64,000 nucleotides of DNA from Dactylonectria macrodidyma (lineage: Eukaryota > Ascomycota > Sordariomycetes > Hypocreales > Nectriaceae). The stretch's first letter is position 1, and each line of letters starts with the position of its first letter. The translations under genes were made by a program, and so were the position numbers. Below are positions 45,018 through 56,266 of this stretch, piece after piece. A model generated the notes under the pieces. The model was not told the origin of the DNA. It searched no databases and worked only from the letters and a program-made list of their open reading frames with translations. The DNA lies in contig JAGMUV010000024.1 in NCBI GenBank assembly GCA_020744425.1, positions 744,001 through 808,000 on the forward strand. Reading direction: 5' to 3'.

Positions 45018-46052
45018 TCAGTTAGAGCCAAGCGTTGTTCCGACATAGACGACTTCAATGGCGGCGAATCTGGATAAAATATTAGCACCAGCCGTCATTA
45101 AATGATACAGTGAGACTGACGTAGCTGTAGCAGCAAATATCTCGACTCTCTTGGCTGTGCTAAAAAATGCAAGCACGGCAGCGAACAGTCCCGTGAACAC
45201 GACAATCATTGCTATCCTGCCTTCTGTCTTCTGAATAGCATTAAGGGCAAAGATGGTCGAGACCGGAATCACAGACGATAATATGATAACTATCATGCTG
45301 CTGGCTTTGTTGATGTGGGAATCGTTGTATCTCACAAGGCCAGACTCCTCGTCGATGACTCTGCCCACCTTGAATCGCTCACCACAGAGGAAGTGAAAGA
45401 TGTCCAGGAGCACACTTCGTAAGAGAGAGGTGAAGGCATCGTTCTCGGGTAGCGGAGGGTTTATAGTGATGTACTTGGTTTCGTCGCTGTCCACCCAGGT
45501 CTCGGCCTCGACACCGTCGGGGAGGTTTTTGCCGCCTTTTGAATCCCTCAACCAACTTCTAAGCTCGGCTAGCTGCGACTTTTCGGGGCTCTCTGCTTTG
45601 GAAAGCTGAAGCACTGGAAATTAATTAGCAGCGGTTGCCCCATAGAATGGGAGATGGCACGACGAACCAACCTTGGATTAATAGACCATCTATTCTCGTT
45701 AACATATGAGTTTGGGCGTTTGGCATTACAGCTACTTTGACGTACTATAAGTACCTAGTTTGGCCTGGAGTGCATCTAAGAGCCTGACTTGTTCCCCGTC
45801 GGATTCTCTACTCTGATGCAACGAACGGAAATATGTGCTGTACTCGGCTTCTGACTCATTTCTTGACCTGCTGTCTTGGTCACACTGCCGGTTATACTGA
45901 GACTCAAGATGTAGAATCTCCGCCTGCATACTCAACAATGTCATCATGTTGAGATGATCAAACCTCCGAAATATGGCGAGATCCTTGCCCTGGCCCATGA
46001 GACCCACGAGCCTGTGGTAGTTTCCGCCCTTTTGGAAAGCTGCCCTTGTCAT
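45018..46052 (-). CDS. DUF6594 fungal membrane protein
   Basis: Exons 46052-45755, 45689-45672, 45613-45121 and 45069-45018 encode 286 residues. The second exon is an 18-nt microexon that restores LDGLLIQVLQLSK in frame. DUF6594 features are the YHRLVGLMGQ-GKDLAIFRRFDHLNM start, MQAEILHLESQY, a middle helical region, and three C-terminal hydrophobic segments (about residues 200-280). The last intron is supported by a CTAAT branch site and restores ATFAAIEVVYVG. The true start may lie further upstream, because an ATG at 46158 opens another frame with a plausible splice. DUF6594 has no known function; genes of this family are often near NLR or HET genes in fungi. It is divergent from the retropepsin-like gene. 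Confidence 0.82.
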
Positions 46053-46554
46053 AGTGATGAGCGTAGCGCCTGGACTGGAGTAAGAAGGTGAGTAAGGTCG
46101 ACTCGTCTGTAATTAGTGTTGGGGAGGGCAAAAGACTCGAGGATTCTGTCGTCGTCACTACGACCCTGTGCTAGCCGTGCTCATCGCCCTGTGCCAGCCG
46201 TAAATGATAAGCATGTGCCAGCCGCAACGACCCAGCCACCGGATGGATCATCATTCGGACCCTTGCGATGAACCAATAGCGATCACACATGTGTTATTTA
46301 AGCGCTTGTGGAGACTGAAGCTGAAACTTTTCCCCTTGAAAGTACATGAGTGGCTGCTTTGTTGGTCAAGTCAGGTTGCGCTGTGTGTAAAGTATCCTTT
46401 TTCTGACGACGTCCGTGCAAAGCCATAAGCACCCAAAGAGTAACGTCCTCCACTACAAATCCTACGTGATTGCTCACTCGTATCGCCCTTGCAACCCACT
46501 CAACTCACCTACACAATTATCTGAAAGCCAGCACTTCAAGCTCCTGGGTCCACC
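46053..46554. promoter_or_regulatory. divergent promoter region, DUF6594 / retropepsin-like gene
   Basis: A 502-bp gap. A GTGCTAGCC / GTGCCAGCCG word is repeated near 46168, 46192 and 46211 (the word TGCYAGCCG occurs three times in about 50 bp). No gene unless the DUF6594 start is extended to 46158. Confidence 0.5.
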
Positions 46555-48057
46555 ATGGACTACATTATAGTCGCCTCCTCGATCATATCTATCATCTCTA
46601 GTGCCGTAGCCGTGGTCTCATCGGTAGGCCTTCTCAAAAAAAGAGTGAGCGACATTTTTCATGTCGTTGCCGAAATCACACAGCAAGTTGAGACGCTGGC
46701 GAAAGTTCTGCGGGATGTTGAAGAAATCTTAGCCATTCAGGCACCCGGACCAGGTAACGCTCGGGTCGAGGCTTTGCGACATGTGTATCAAGAGTGTAGA
46801 GAACGATTCCATCTCACCGCCGAATTTCTTGAACAGTACTGGAGGGACCTGAACAAAAGAAACACGTTCCTCACTAGGCTTGTCGTTGTTTTGAAATTCA
46901 GGGCTCAAGAAGAGGATCTCAGGTCAAGCTACGACACCTTGCGAGAATCGACAACCCTGGCCAGAGACCTGGCATCGGAGTGAGACTGAGCCGTCACCTA
47001 CAACTTGGCCACTGGACTGACGCCACGAATTAGCTTGAAAATAGATCTTCAAATTGCTCAAGTCGAGTTAGTTCACTCACCTCACCCCGCTCTTCTTATA
47101 AGAAAAGAGAAATGCTGACATTGTGAATAGTGAAAGAATTAACCACCAGCTGGTACGATTGACGTAAGTGAAATACCTCAAACACCCTCCCCTTTGAACC
47201 ATAAGCCCTATTGACGACATTAGTGGGGCTATGGCTGTGCTGCTTGACGAGGACGTCGATGCTGCAGAGCTGGAATTGGACATCAACCAGCAAAGCAAAC
47301 GACGTGCCTCAGACGGGCAAAAAATAACGGAGGAAACCAAAGCTCACTTCCATGAGAAGCACGTGAGACGTGGAGGACTTCGGGGAATGGCTCGAATCGG
47401 TAGGGAATTGGCGGAACTTACCAAGACTAACTTCGTCACGACCATCACCCTCATTATAGAGACCGCAAGCAGCGAAGAACGGAACGAGGTATGCCAGAAA
47501 CAGATCGTTATTCCCAGCAAGTTCGACACAGGGAGCGATGTAAATCTCGTATCCTACGACCTGTTACATGAACAGGGCATCAGAGAAGAACTGCTCATCC
47601 CGATCCCGGTGGACAAACGCGTCGAACTTACCGGAGTGGACGAGACTTTTACCTGCACGCCGGAATGGGAGATTACCTTGTTCTGGTGGAGACCAACCGA
47701 CATGAAACGACGACATGACAAGTTTATGGTAGTTAAGCAAGCGCCATTCGAGGTCCTCTTTTCATCGGCGAGGTTTACAGACGAGCTGGTGGGCAAGTCA
47801 GCGCTCATTTCAAAGGGCCGTTTTAAGCCAAAGAGTAGGTTTTTCAACAGGAAATGGATTCATTTGAGTTGGTATTTTTTATTCTAATTTATCATATTAC
47901 AGAGGAGGTCTTGGACGAGATACGCGCCGAGGAAGAAAAGAGGCAAGAGGCACTGGAACGGGTCGAGAAGGAGTATCGTGAAGCAGAAGCCAAGAAGCTG
48001 GTGCCAGTGAGAAGAACCACGAACTCGTCATTGGTAGAAAAGCGGACGCACGATTGA
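46555..48057 (+). CDS. protein with N-terminal helical domain and retropepsin-like domain
   Basis: Modelled as exons 46555-46979, 47034-47061, 47108-47163, 47224-47834 and 47903-48057, 424 residues; exons 2 and 3 are small and their edges least certain (intron 47062-47107 has a weak GTCGAG donor). Residues 1-30 are hydrophobic, followed by coiled helices like the N-terminal domain of fungal STAND proteins (QQVETLAKVLRDVEEIL). From about 235 a beta-rich domain carries FDTGSDVNLVS with the catalytic-type Asp near 271, the motif of retropepsin-like aspartyl proteases, then ELTGVDETF and a hydrophobic strand. The C-terminal 60 residues are a charged coiled coil. A single DTGS means a dimer would be needed for activity. 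No retrotransposon genes adjoin, so it appears domesticated. Confidence 0.7.
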
Positions 48058-49183
48058 TAGACACTCGACTGGTTGTTTAATGCATTCTTGACATTGGAAC
48101 TCTGCTGTAATTAGCTATAACATACTATAACATAGTACTTGCACACGCCCAAAGGAGTAGAAAGACTACATTGATTGAAAGCTGGACATTAAGACGGAAC
48201 GAGGCGGGACTAGGTTTTAAACTGTCAAATAGACGAAGATATTTCATAGGCAGTTCTGGGCTGTTTGACTGCTTGGATGAATGTGATGCATAGGAAGATC
48301 AATCCGGCCATTGGCTTTGAGTTAAGGAAGAAAGAAAAAGACTAGAAAATAAGATGTCTTGGAGGAGATTTAAAGGTGAACTAGCGAGACTTCATAGAAT
48401 CAGCGTCTCGGCTTCTGGGGAAAGAAAAGCATCGCACTAATGACAACATAACCAATCGCTTCTCAAGGAAACAAACCACAATGAGTTCGTAGAATAAAAT
48501 GGGAAAATTGAAATAAGAAATCAGAAAATAACGTGGTCTAACTTATTTACAACTTAGATCCGGATGTAAAATATAAGGACAAAGGCTAAGTTGATGCTTT
48601 ATGATGTGTGATGTTTTTCGTCCATCCCGTGCTCGGTAAGCTGTGCGGTCACCTATCCTGTACCCCCGCAACCCAACATCGACACTACTTAAAGCGCAGC
48701 CAGCCCATCGGGAAAAGCTAGTCTCTCAAAATAATCTAACATGACTTTATGTCCTAATAATGAGTCCCATTTGCCCGGACGGCTCTGCGATTATCTGCGG
48801 CTTCCCCAGACTCTTGACGCTGATTCGGTCATGGATCAATGATTTCTCGGACAGAAGCCCGACTCTAGCTTCCACCCCCACAGTTCTGGGGGTGGATCAT
48901 GACCGGTCTGGAGCCAATCAGCGATGGATTTCGGAAAGAATTGCCCCTTTGCAGGCATCGGGTTTCTCGAGCCGGTGGCGGAGGCTCGGCAGACAATCCG
49001 TACAGAAGGGTTGAGGCTGGTGTTGAGATTGAGGGAGTGGCATGTTCAGTATTTATTCATGGCCCCACGTTTGACTGTTTCCATATTCATCTTGTTTTAC
49101 TATTCATTTGCTTCAGCTATTTGACGGACTTCACCTCAACCCAATTGATCCATCAGATCCGTAGATACAACTCATCCCTCACA
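48058..49183. other. intergenic with a 10-bp hairpin
   Basis: About 1.1 kb between same-direction genes. Frames after 48760 have weak coding character and are probably leader sequence of the dehydrogenase gene. A perfect inverted repeat lies at 48871-48896. Confidence 0.55.
48871..48896. repeat. perfect 10-bp inverted repeat, C/G-rich
   Basis: Arms TCCACCCCCA (48871-48880) and TGGGGGTGGA (48887-48896) with a 6-nt loop. It lies about 290 bp before the dehydrogenase start. It could be a paired C2H2 factor site (carbon-catabolite or stress type) or a transcript hairpin. Confidence 0.5.
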
Positions 49184-50291
49184 ATGGCCAAACCAATCGT
49201 CCTGCAGCTCGGCGACGACATCAAGTGGAACCATGACCTGTACGACGAGTTCAAGGCCAAGTTCGACATCCGCCGCTCCTACAGCATGCCGCGCGCCGAA
49301 TTCATCCAGGCGCTCAAGACAAAGGCCTTTGGCGACTTCACCGCCATGTACCGGCCGTTTTGGAACACTGGCGGTGAGATGGGCAACTGGGACGAGGAGC
49401 TGATTAGCCTGTTGCCTGCGTCGTGCAAGATTTATGCCAGCGCCGGTGCTGGCTTTGATTGGGTTGATACCGAGGCTTTGGCTCGTAGAGGTGAGTTCTG
49501 AACTTCTGGCAACTCTTATTGCCTCTGTCTACTCTGAGAATAAACTAACTCGTCAACCAGGAATCATCTACTGCAACGCTGCCGCCGCATGCACTGAATC
49601 AGTAGCAGATGCGGCCATCTGGCTCATCATCTCAACCTTCCGCCTCCTCTCATGGTCCGCCATCGCCGCTCGATCCGGCGACAAGGACCAATTCGTCGAC
49701 GCCAACCGCAACCTAGCCCCCGTATCTCGCAACCCGCAAGGCTTCAGCCTGGGCATCATCGGCTTCGGCCGCATTGGTCGCCGCATCGCCGAGAAGGCGT
49801 ACAAGGCGCTCGACATGAAGATCCTGTACAACGACGTCGTCCAGGCGCCCAAGGATGTTGAAGCTCCTCTCGAGGCTGTGTTCCACAAGAGCTCTGATAT
49901 GCTGCTCGCCGAGGCTGACTGCGTCCTTGTTGCTACGCCTTTCGCCGGCGAGGCTCTCCTCAACAAGACAGGCTTGGCCAAGATGAAGAAGGGCGCGCGA
50001 TTGGTTAACATTGCTCGAGGAAAGCTCATCAACGAGGCCGACCTGGTCGAGGCGCTACAGAGCGGCCATCTGTCTGCCGCCGGCCTAGACGTGTTCCAGA
50101 ACGAGCCTGAAATCAGCCCCGAGCTGGTTAAGATGAAGAATGTCGAGCTTCTGTCTCACAACGCGGGCGCATCCCTGGACTCGCACATTGGCTTCGAGAA
50201 GCTGGGCATGGAGAACATCTTGCTCTTTGAGAAGACCGGCAAGGCTATTTCCCCTGTCAATGCCCACCTGATTAAGCAAAGCCGACTATAA
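49184..50291 (+). CDS. D-isomer-specific 2-hydroxyacid dehydrogenase
   Basis: Two exons, 49184-49490 and 49561-50291, across a 70-nt intron, give 345 residues. The nucleotide-binding motif GIIGFGRIG is at residues 167-175. The catalytic trio follows in the expected order: Arg in VNIARGKL, Glu in NEPEIS, and His in LLSHNAG. The N-terminal substrate domain includes AGAGFDWVD and NAAAACTESVADAA, the usual hinge and TTESVA block. It should reduce a 2-ketoacid such as glyoxylate or hydroxypyruvate with NAD(P)H in the cytosol. Nothing is missing for activity. The neighbours are unrelated in function. Fungal homologues often come in several copies per genome, so the exact substrate is open. Confidence 0.93.
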
Positions 50292-51414
50292 GGGTAGAGC
50301 GACACAAAAAGCGTTGTATAATATCACGGCTATGATTAAGATGCCCAGTTAAAATCATTTATGAAATCACAAATATTTCCCTTTTATCCTATTATTACTA
50401 AACGAACATGTGCTGATTTCAAAAATCCCGGGAAACTCTACCACTCGCAAGACGTCACCATGTCTCTATTGACGTTCTGATACTTAATGATTGGAACTAT
50501 AGTAGCCAATCAAGCAACAAGGCTTCCAAAGCCGGCACGCTAACTTGCCTCTGAGGCCGACTAATTACAACGAACGGGCGACGTTGGCTAGCCGTGTTCG
50601 TGCAGACGCGCGGCTTCTATGCTAGTTGGTACTCTTTCTTGAAACAAAATCCCGTTTTCATGAGTTTAGCGTTAACCATCTTCTCTGACAAAGCCCCTGG
50701 ACGTTTAAACCCCACGGAGGTGCAAATTCCATGGGCACTAACAATGTCTAATTCGTTGGTGATATGTCTGGGGAATGGAACTTAGTCCGATAGAGCACTA
50801 GTCATATGCGTTGGATACGAATATCACGCATGGACTCAGCACAGCCATGCTCGTAAGCGTCAGTCCCACTTGGAGACGAAACAACTTACCCGAGTTTGGG
50901 CTGCCCAGTTCCAGAGAATGTACTCTGCGTGTTGCTTGCCATTGAAACATTGCGCCTCCTAGATGCAGATTACCACAATTGCCATCAACTCCGCCCTGTG
51001 TCAATTCGTCTGCGCTGGTATTCTCATCTTAGCCCTCAACAGTCGATTTGAAACACCACCCTGTCCCATTTAGTCCTACCGTCGTCTAGGCTGCTGCGCC
51101 CCGACGAGCCGAAAGCCGAAACTGGCCCAAATTCTCTTACGTTGCATAACCTCGGCCATTGGATCCTGCATGCTGCACCCATTCCCAAAGGGTAACTGAC
51201 AGGGGGTGGCTGGATACGAGAATCAAACGAAGGCAGAGCTGAAAAGGGCATCCGCCGATGCCCCAAGACACTCGCATTTTAACCAGGCGGTTGGTCAGCG
51301 CTAGGCTCCTTCCCATGGCGAGGGTAAAATAAAGAATGCGGAGCTAGCCCTCGCGAAGAAAAGAGGTTATTTGATGGTGTCGTGACGCCCCCTCATCCCC
51401 TCAACCTGTCTACG
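50292..51414. other. intergenic, no gene seen
   Basis: About 1.1 kb with short frames only (50594-50785 and 51036-51266 minus), none with a motif. Confidence 0.6.
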
Positions 51415-52825
51415 ATGCTCGCCAACTTGCGCTTTGCGGCCCGGAGAGTATTCACGCAGACGCTCGCTATCAAGGCTGTTACGTGTCTGGCCTTGCTACT
51501 GTGCATGGCCTGGTTTGGACGGCTGCACTTCTACCGCGACCCTGGAAGCGTCTTTTTCGACAAGGATCGGGCGTATGAAACCGACTACTCGGCGCATCGC
51601 AGAGTCGAATCGCAACAGTTCATCGACGCTTACGTCAACGGCACCAAGTCATATATCAACGGCACCAGCCAATTCGTGAACAATGAGTCCGGGCCCAACA
51701 AAACCCTCTGCGTAGCACTCAGCTCGGTCAAGAGGCAAACACAGTATCTCCAGGTGAACCGCTGTCGTCCCCAGTGGCCCTTGGACAGCATATTAACTGC
51801 GCTCCCAAGCATAGACAACTATCGGAACGCTTCTACATGGCTTGACGGCACGAGAACGAGCCGATCTGCACGTCTCGGTCCTCATCGCCGAAACCGATCC
51901 GACGCGCCACCCAAGCTGGCATGAGGGATGGATCCGCCGAGCCGTCGACGACTTTTACACCTACCAGGTTAATGCGACAAAAAAAGCACATTTACAGAAG
52001 CTGGAGGAGGCGGGAGAGTATTCAGAAAAGGGCATGTTTGATTACGCGTATGCCCTGCAGCGGTGTTACGATACTGGGGCGCCGTATGTCGGCATGTTTG
52101 AAGACGACATCATTATGGCTCGTGGGTGGCTTGTCAGGACTCTATTAGGCTTGCAGCATATATCCGACCTAGAGGATGATGACAAGTCTTGGTTATTCAT
52201 GCGGTTGTTCAACCAGGAAAGGTCAACTGGGTGGGCAAGTCACGACATTGGCGGCAACCACGAGCATTGGATCATTGTAGGCGTTGGGATTGGTATTACC
52301 GCATCCGTCCTACTAGCCCGTCGTCGATGGCTACTCGCTCGCCAATATGTCGACATAGAGACGCTGCTAGTAACGGTCGTCATCCTTGTCCCAGGTCTGG
52401 TGATATTATTCTACCAGTCCGGAAAGGCATCGCTGCTACCGCCCTCGCCCGGTGTTTTCAACGAGCCGTTTGGTTGTTGCTCGCAAGCCATGGTCTTCCC
52501 ACGAGCGCAAGTCCCGCTGATGCTGGAAACCATGCGGGCAAAGAGGAAAGGACAAGTGGACCTGCTTCTCGATGAGATAGCAATACGCAATAATCTGGAA
52601 CAGTATGCGTTGTATCCAGTGCAAGCACAGCATATTGGTAAGTTATCAGGCGAACTCTTCCCGGTTGGGACTATACTAAACCGCATAGGCATCGAGTCTG
52701 CGAGAAAGACGGCGAAAACCGAAGCGCAAGCGATCTGGAGTATGGCGTTTGAGGATCTGGACCCCGGGAGGCTGGAGCGGGAACAACTAGAAATGGTACA
52801 AAAGTATTACGGGTGGGAAGAATAG
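51415..52825 (+). CDS. PGAP4-like GPI-anchor glycosyltransferase
   Basis: Exons 51415-51753, 51815-52637 and 52689-52825 encode 432 residues; the start is the first ATG, since the frame upstream offers only a GTG. There is an N-terminal membrane helix (about residues 15-38), a luminal catalytic domain with MFEDDI as the DxD-type metal motif, and two closely spaced membrane helices inserted within that domain (IIVGVGIGITASVLLA and LLVTVVILVPGLVILF). This three-helix layout with a split glycosyltransferase fold is the hallmark of PGAP4/TMEM246, which adds GalNAc to GPI anchors in the Golgi. The last intron (52638-52688) is in frame but has a full GTAAGT donor. Fungal members are uncharacterised, so the sugar added is unknown. 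Confidence 0.82.
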
Positions 52826-54483
52826 ATCCGAGAGCGAAACTCACTTTGATTAGTGTTACTTTGTAAGATAGTATGAAGACGATGGAATAAGACATATCAT
52901 ACACACACTCTCTCGATTTCCACCAGCCGCCTACGACAAATATGCGAAGAAGGAATACTGCAAAAAGAACCAATTTCAAGAGTCGATACAATAGTGGCTC
53001 CGTGTTTCACTCAAGCAGTTGGTGTGAGCAGCTGAGTCCTCCCATTCAGATTTGTCTTGGCCGTATCATGTTTGGCATGAATGGGATGCCCTTGAGATGG
53101 CTGAGTTGGACCAGACTCGAATTGTCAATGCAGGTGAATGAGAAATGGCTTTTGTTCGGGTCTCTCCGTCCTCAGCCTCAACTCCACCCCGTCGCCCTTG
53201 GGCTTGTCGACACGGAGAATGCCTTGAGGCGACTTACCTGAGGAAAGTCTTACCGTGTGCCGCTCCCATATTACGTCCAGTCCCATTGGGGCGCCGATAT
53301 TGGCTTTGCATTGAGTATCGAGTTAGGAACTTAATTGCCCAAGAAGTGGGTGGAGTCGATGCCGTTTCTCCAGAGTTGAACTTCTTCCGCGGCCAATCCG
53401 GATGTCAGCCAAGATCGGGTTCTTCCGAAGGTCGCAAGGCAAGGGATGAGCCGAACTCCGGTGCTAAGAAATGCTATCGATCAAGACATCGCATGACCCT
53501 TGCATTGGGTTTGCTGGCGCGCTGTTTTAGCCAGAGCTGAACACAAGGCTGAACGTAATTAACGTAATGGCATAAAACGGATCAATCCAGTACCAGAAGA
53601 AACGGAACACCCCGTTGAGTAATAAAAGCCTCCCTCGTCAGTTTTCCATTGTGGCTCGGGAGAATAATGTCCGGCTGGGCTTGGAGCTAGGTCTGGAAGC
53701 GGCATCGCTCGCCCTGCAGGGCGGATGCTTGGCGAGATCATGGTGACGGACGGTGACTTTTTGTTTGTTCGTATTGGGGCTTGTGTCTCATTCAATTGAA
53801 TGGTGTCTTAGACATCTTATAGCAAGACACTCATAACAGAGTCCGGACCAGAGGACCAGACCCGTGATCACTGCGCCATCTCGTCGCTGAGTCAAAACAC
53901 GAGGTTTCTCGCGTCCTTTCCGCCCTTGCTAAGAAATGATCTCGGTAAAAAAAAGACATCCCTTCCCTTCCCAGGGCTGAATTCGGGGACCCATTTCTTA
54001 GTCTAGCCGTACATCAGCTTAGACACACCAGCCCAGCGGATTGCCAATGGTCCGGAGTCGGGTGAGAAGTTAGTCTACAAAAGCCCCGACCATGGAATCT
54101 TGGTCTAGCGGCCGCCATTGATGCCGGATTATTATTTTGTTTCTTCCCCCAATTTCAGCTCCAAGCTCGGCTCACGTCAGATCGGGCACCAGACGAAAGC
54201 ACCAACAAATGAATGACCACCACATTGAGGGGTAATGAGGAGAAAAATGTGGCTGCGCCGTCTTATCCGCTATTTGCCCCATTGGTGTCGTGAGGCGTTT
54301 CCAAGCCTCGACTGCGCCTAGACTGTCATAGTGTGCAGCCACCAGAAATGAAGCAAGGGATGGAAAAAGGGATGCAGGGAAAGCTGGGGAAAGCCGATAA
54401 AAAGGGTGGTGTAACCCTTGTCCTTGGAATTTGAAGCAGTGACGATCTTGCTCATATCGCGACATCATCTCCAAAACGTCAAC
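52826..54483. other. intergenic, no gene seen
   Basis: About 1.66 kb. Frames at 52942-53540 (+) and 53559-53795 (-) lack motifs, a biased codon pattern or good starts. I see no RNA gene or repeat. Confidence 0.55.
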
Positions 54484-55887
54484 ATGCGCGCCTCACTGTG
54501 TCGTCTCGCGACCAGCGTCGCCCTTTTGGGCTTTGCTGCTGCGGATCCTCGCGAAGAGCTCTCTGAAGCCTTGAACGGCTATTCCGAACTGACGCTGTTC
54601 CAATCGCTGCTCTCCGCCGCAGCTGCGCCCTTCGACGAGGTCGTCAAGAGCGACACCAGCAACATCACCGTCTTGGTGCCGACTAATGAAGCTATCGGCA
54701 AGTACCTCGAGGCGTCCGGCATCACCAACGTCACGGAACTCAACGCCGCCGACCTCGTCACCTTCTTCTCGTACCAGATCATGGCGGCGTCGCTCAAGGG
54801 CGACGACTTCAAGGGTTCCAAGGGCAAGGTGGTGCCGACTTTCTTGAAGGGCGCCGAGTACAACAACCGATCTGCCGGACCCGAGCTGGAGCAGCAGTAT
54901 GGCGACGATAGAGCAGCCGGCCAAGTCTTGTTCGCCTCGGAAAAGAACCCCAGCGCGAGTCGCATGAAGAAGAGGCAGGGTGCTGGGCCTGTCGTGGACA
55001 TTCGAGCTGGTCTGGCTCAGGATGCTGAGATGCAGACGGTTGATGTTGCGTGGGGAAACGACGGTGTCAACACGTTCCAAATTGTCGACAGGTGAGTTCC
55101 ATCACGGGTTTCTACCAATACTTGAACGCATTACTGACCTGCTTCCGCCTGCAGTGTTCTCTCCCCGCCGAAGAATTGTTCCACCACCATCCGCTCCTTT
55201 CCTGACCTCGAGCTAAAGTCTCTCGACGACTCTTTGATCAAGGCTCAGCTATGGCCGACACTCGACACCGCTTACAACGTCACCTGCCTTGCGCCTACTA
55301 CAGAAGCTTTTAAGAAGGCTGGCGATCCTCAGGTTACTGCGTCCAAGGATGAGGTGTCTCAATTGCTCCTGTAAGTCACTGACTGCCTCTGCACTTGTGG
55401 CATTGCACGTCATTAACGCACTCGAAGGGCCCATACTCTTGGAGAGGTCACCTACTCCAACTTCTTGACCGACGGCCAGGTCATCGGCACTCTCAACAAC
55501 ACCAAGGTCACTGTCCACTTCAAGGGCAAAGACATCTACTTCAACAACGCCAAGGTCATTGAAGCCAATGTTTTGACCAACAACGGCCTGCTTCATGTGT
55601 GAGTTGTCATCGAGCACCATTGCAACCTCTTCGATTAGCTAACGCATGTCAGCCTTGACTCCGTCATCAAAGCAGAAGACGACATGAGCGCAAAGGCCAC
55701 TGGCAGCAGCACATCCAGCGCCAGCAAGCCAAGTTCGACGAGTGCTTCAGGCACTGCTTCCGGCACCGAAGCGCCGAGCTCGACAACTGCATCCGTTGCG
55801 ACTGCATCCGAGACCAATGCCGCCAACGCCCTGGCTATGGGCTACGCTGGCGCCCTCGCTGTGGCAGCCGGCTTTATGTTGTTTTAA
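54484..55887 (+). CDS. GPI-anchored fasciclin (FAS1) domain protein
   Basis: Four exons, 54484-55091, 55155-55370, 55428-55598 and 55653-55887, give 409 residues. A signal peptide covers residues 1-20 (hydrophobic core then AAADP). Two FAS1 domains follow: the first has FDEVVKSDTSNITVLVPTNEAI and FFSYQI; the second has LDTAYNVTCLAPTTEAF, LLLAHTLGEV and NGLLHVLDSVI. Several N-glycosylation sequons are visible. A Ser/Thr-rich stalk (about 335-385) leads to a hydrophobic C-terminal tail, the pattern of a GPI attachment signal. It should be a cell-surface adhesion or wall protein. It lies 1.66 kb from a gene for a GPI-glycan modifying enzyme, which is probably chance. Confidence 0.92.
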
Positions 55888-56266
55888 GTACCCAGGAACA
55901 TGATGCATGCTGTATGGTCGAACAGGCAAAAAAGCATACGAGGTGTTGGGGCGCATTGATATGGCCATTCACTACAATTCAAAGTTGATAATTCCCCCAG
56001 AGGTTATAGTAATATTTACCTTCATTCACAGTGCCTTGACTCAACTAATCTGGCCAAGCTGTTTGATGATAATCCTACAAGGAACGGTAGAAGATGACGA
56101 CTGGTGACGGAGCAGAGAGCGTAGATGTTGCGATGATCAGCCTTCAAAGTGCATTTGCGACACCTGCCAAATGCTGCTAGCATGGCTACTGACACTCGAC
56201 GCAACGACGACTCATCAATTAACATTTGGTCATACAACATTAGCCTTGCTCCTCCTGTAACCTGAA
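55888..56266. other. intergenic, no gene seen
   Basis: A 379-bp gap between convergent 3' ends, with nothing recognised. Confidence 0.6.

Noticed and set aside
46555..48057. Retropepsin-like gene as part of a live retrotransposon
   Set aside because: No reverse transcriptase, integrase or long terminal repeats flank it, and the domain is fused to non-element sequence and interrupted by introns.
48760..49120. Short frames upstream of the hydroxyacid dehydrogenase
   Set aside because: No motif and weak codon bias; more likely the 5' leader of the dehydrogenase gene.
54493..55080. 195-residue open frame on the minus strand
   Set aside because: It is antisense to the fasciclin gene's first exon and consists of low-complexity Val/Glu/Arg sequence produced by the biased codons of the real gene.
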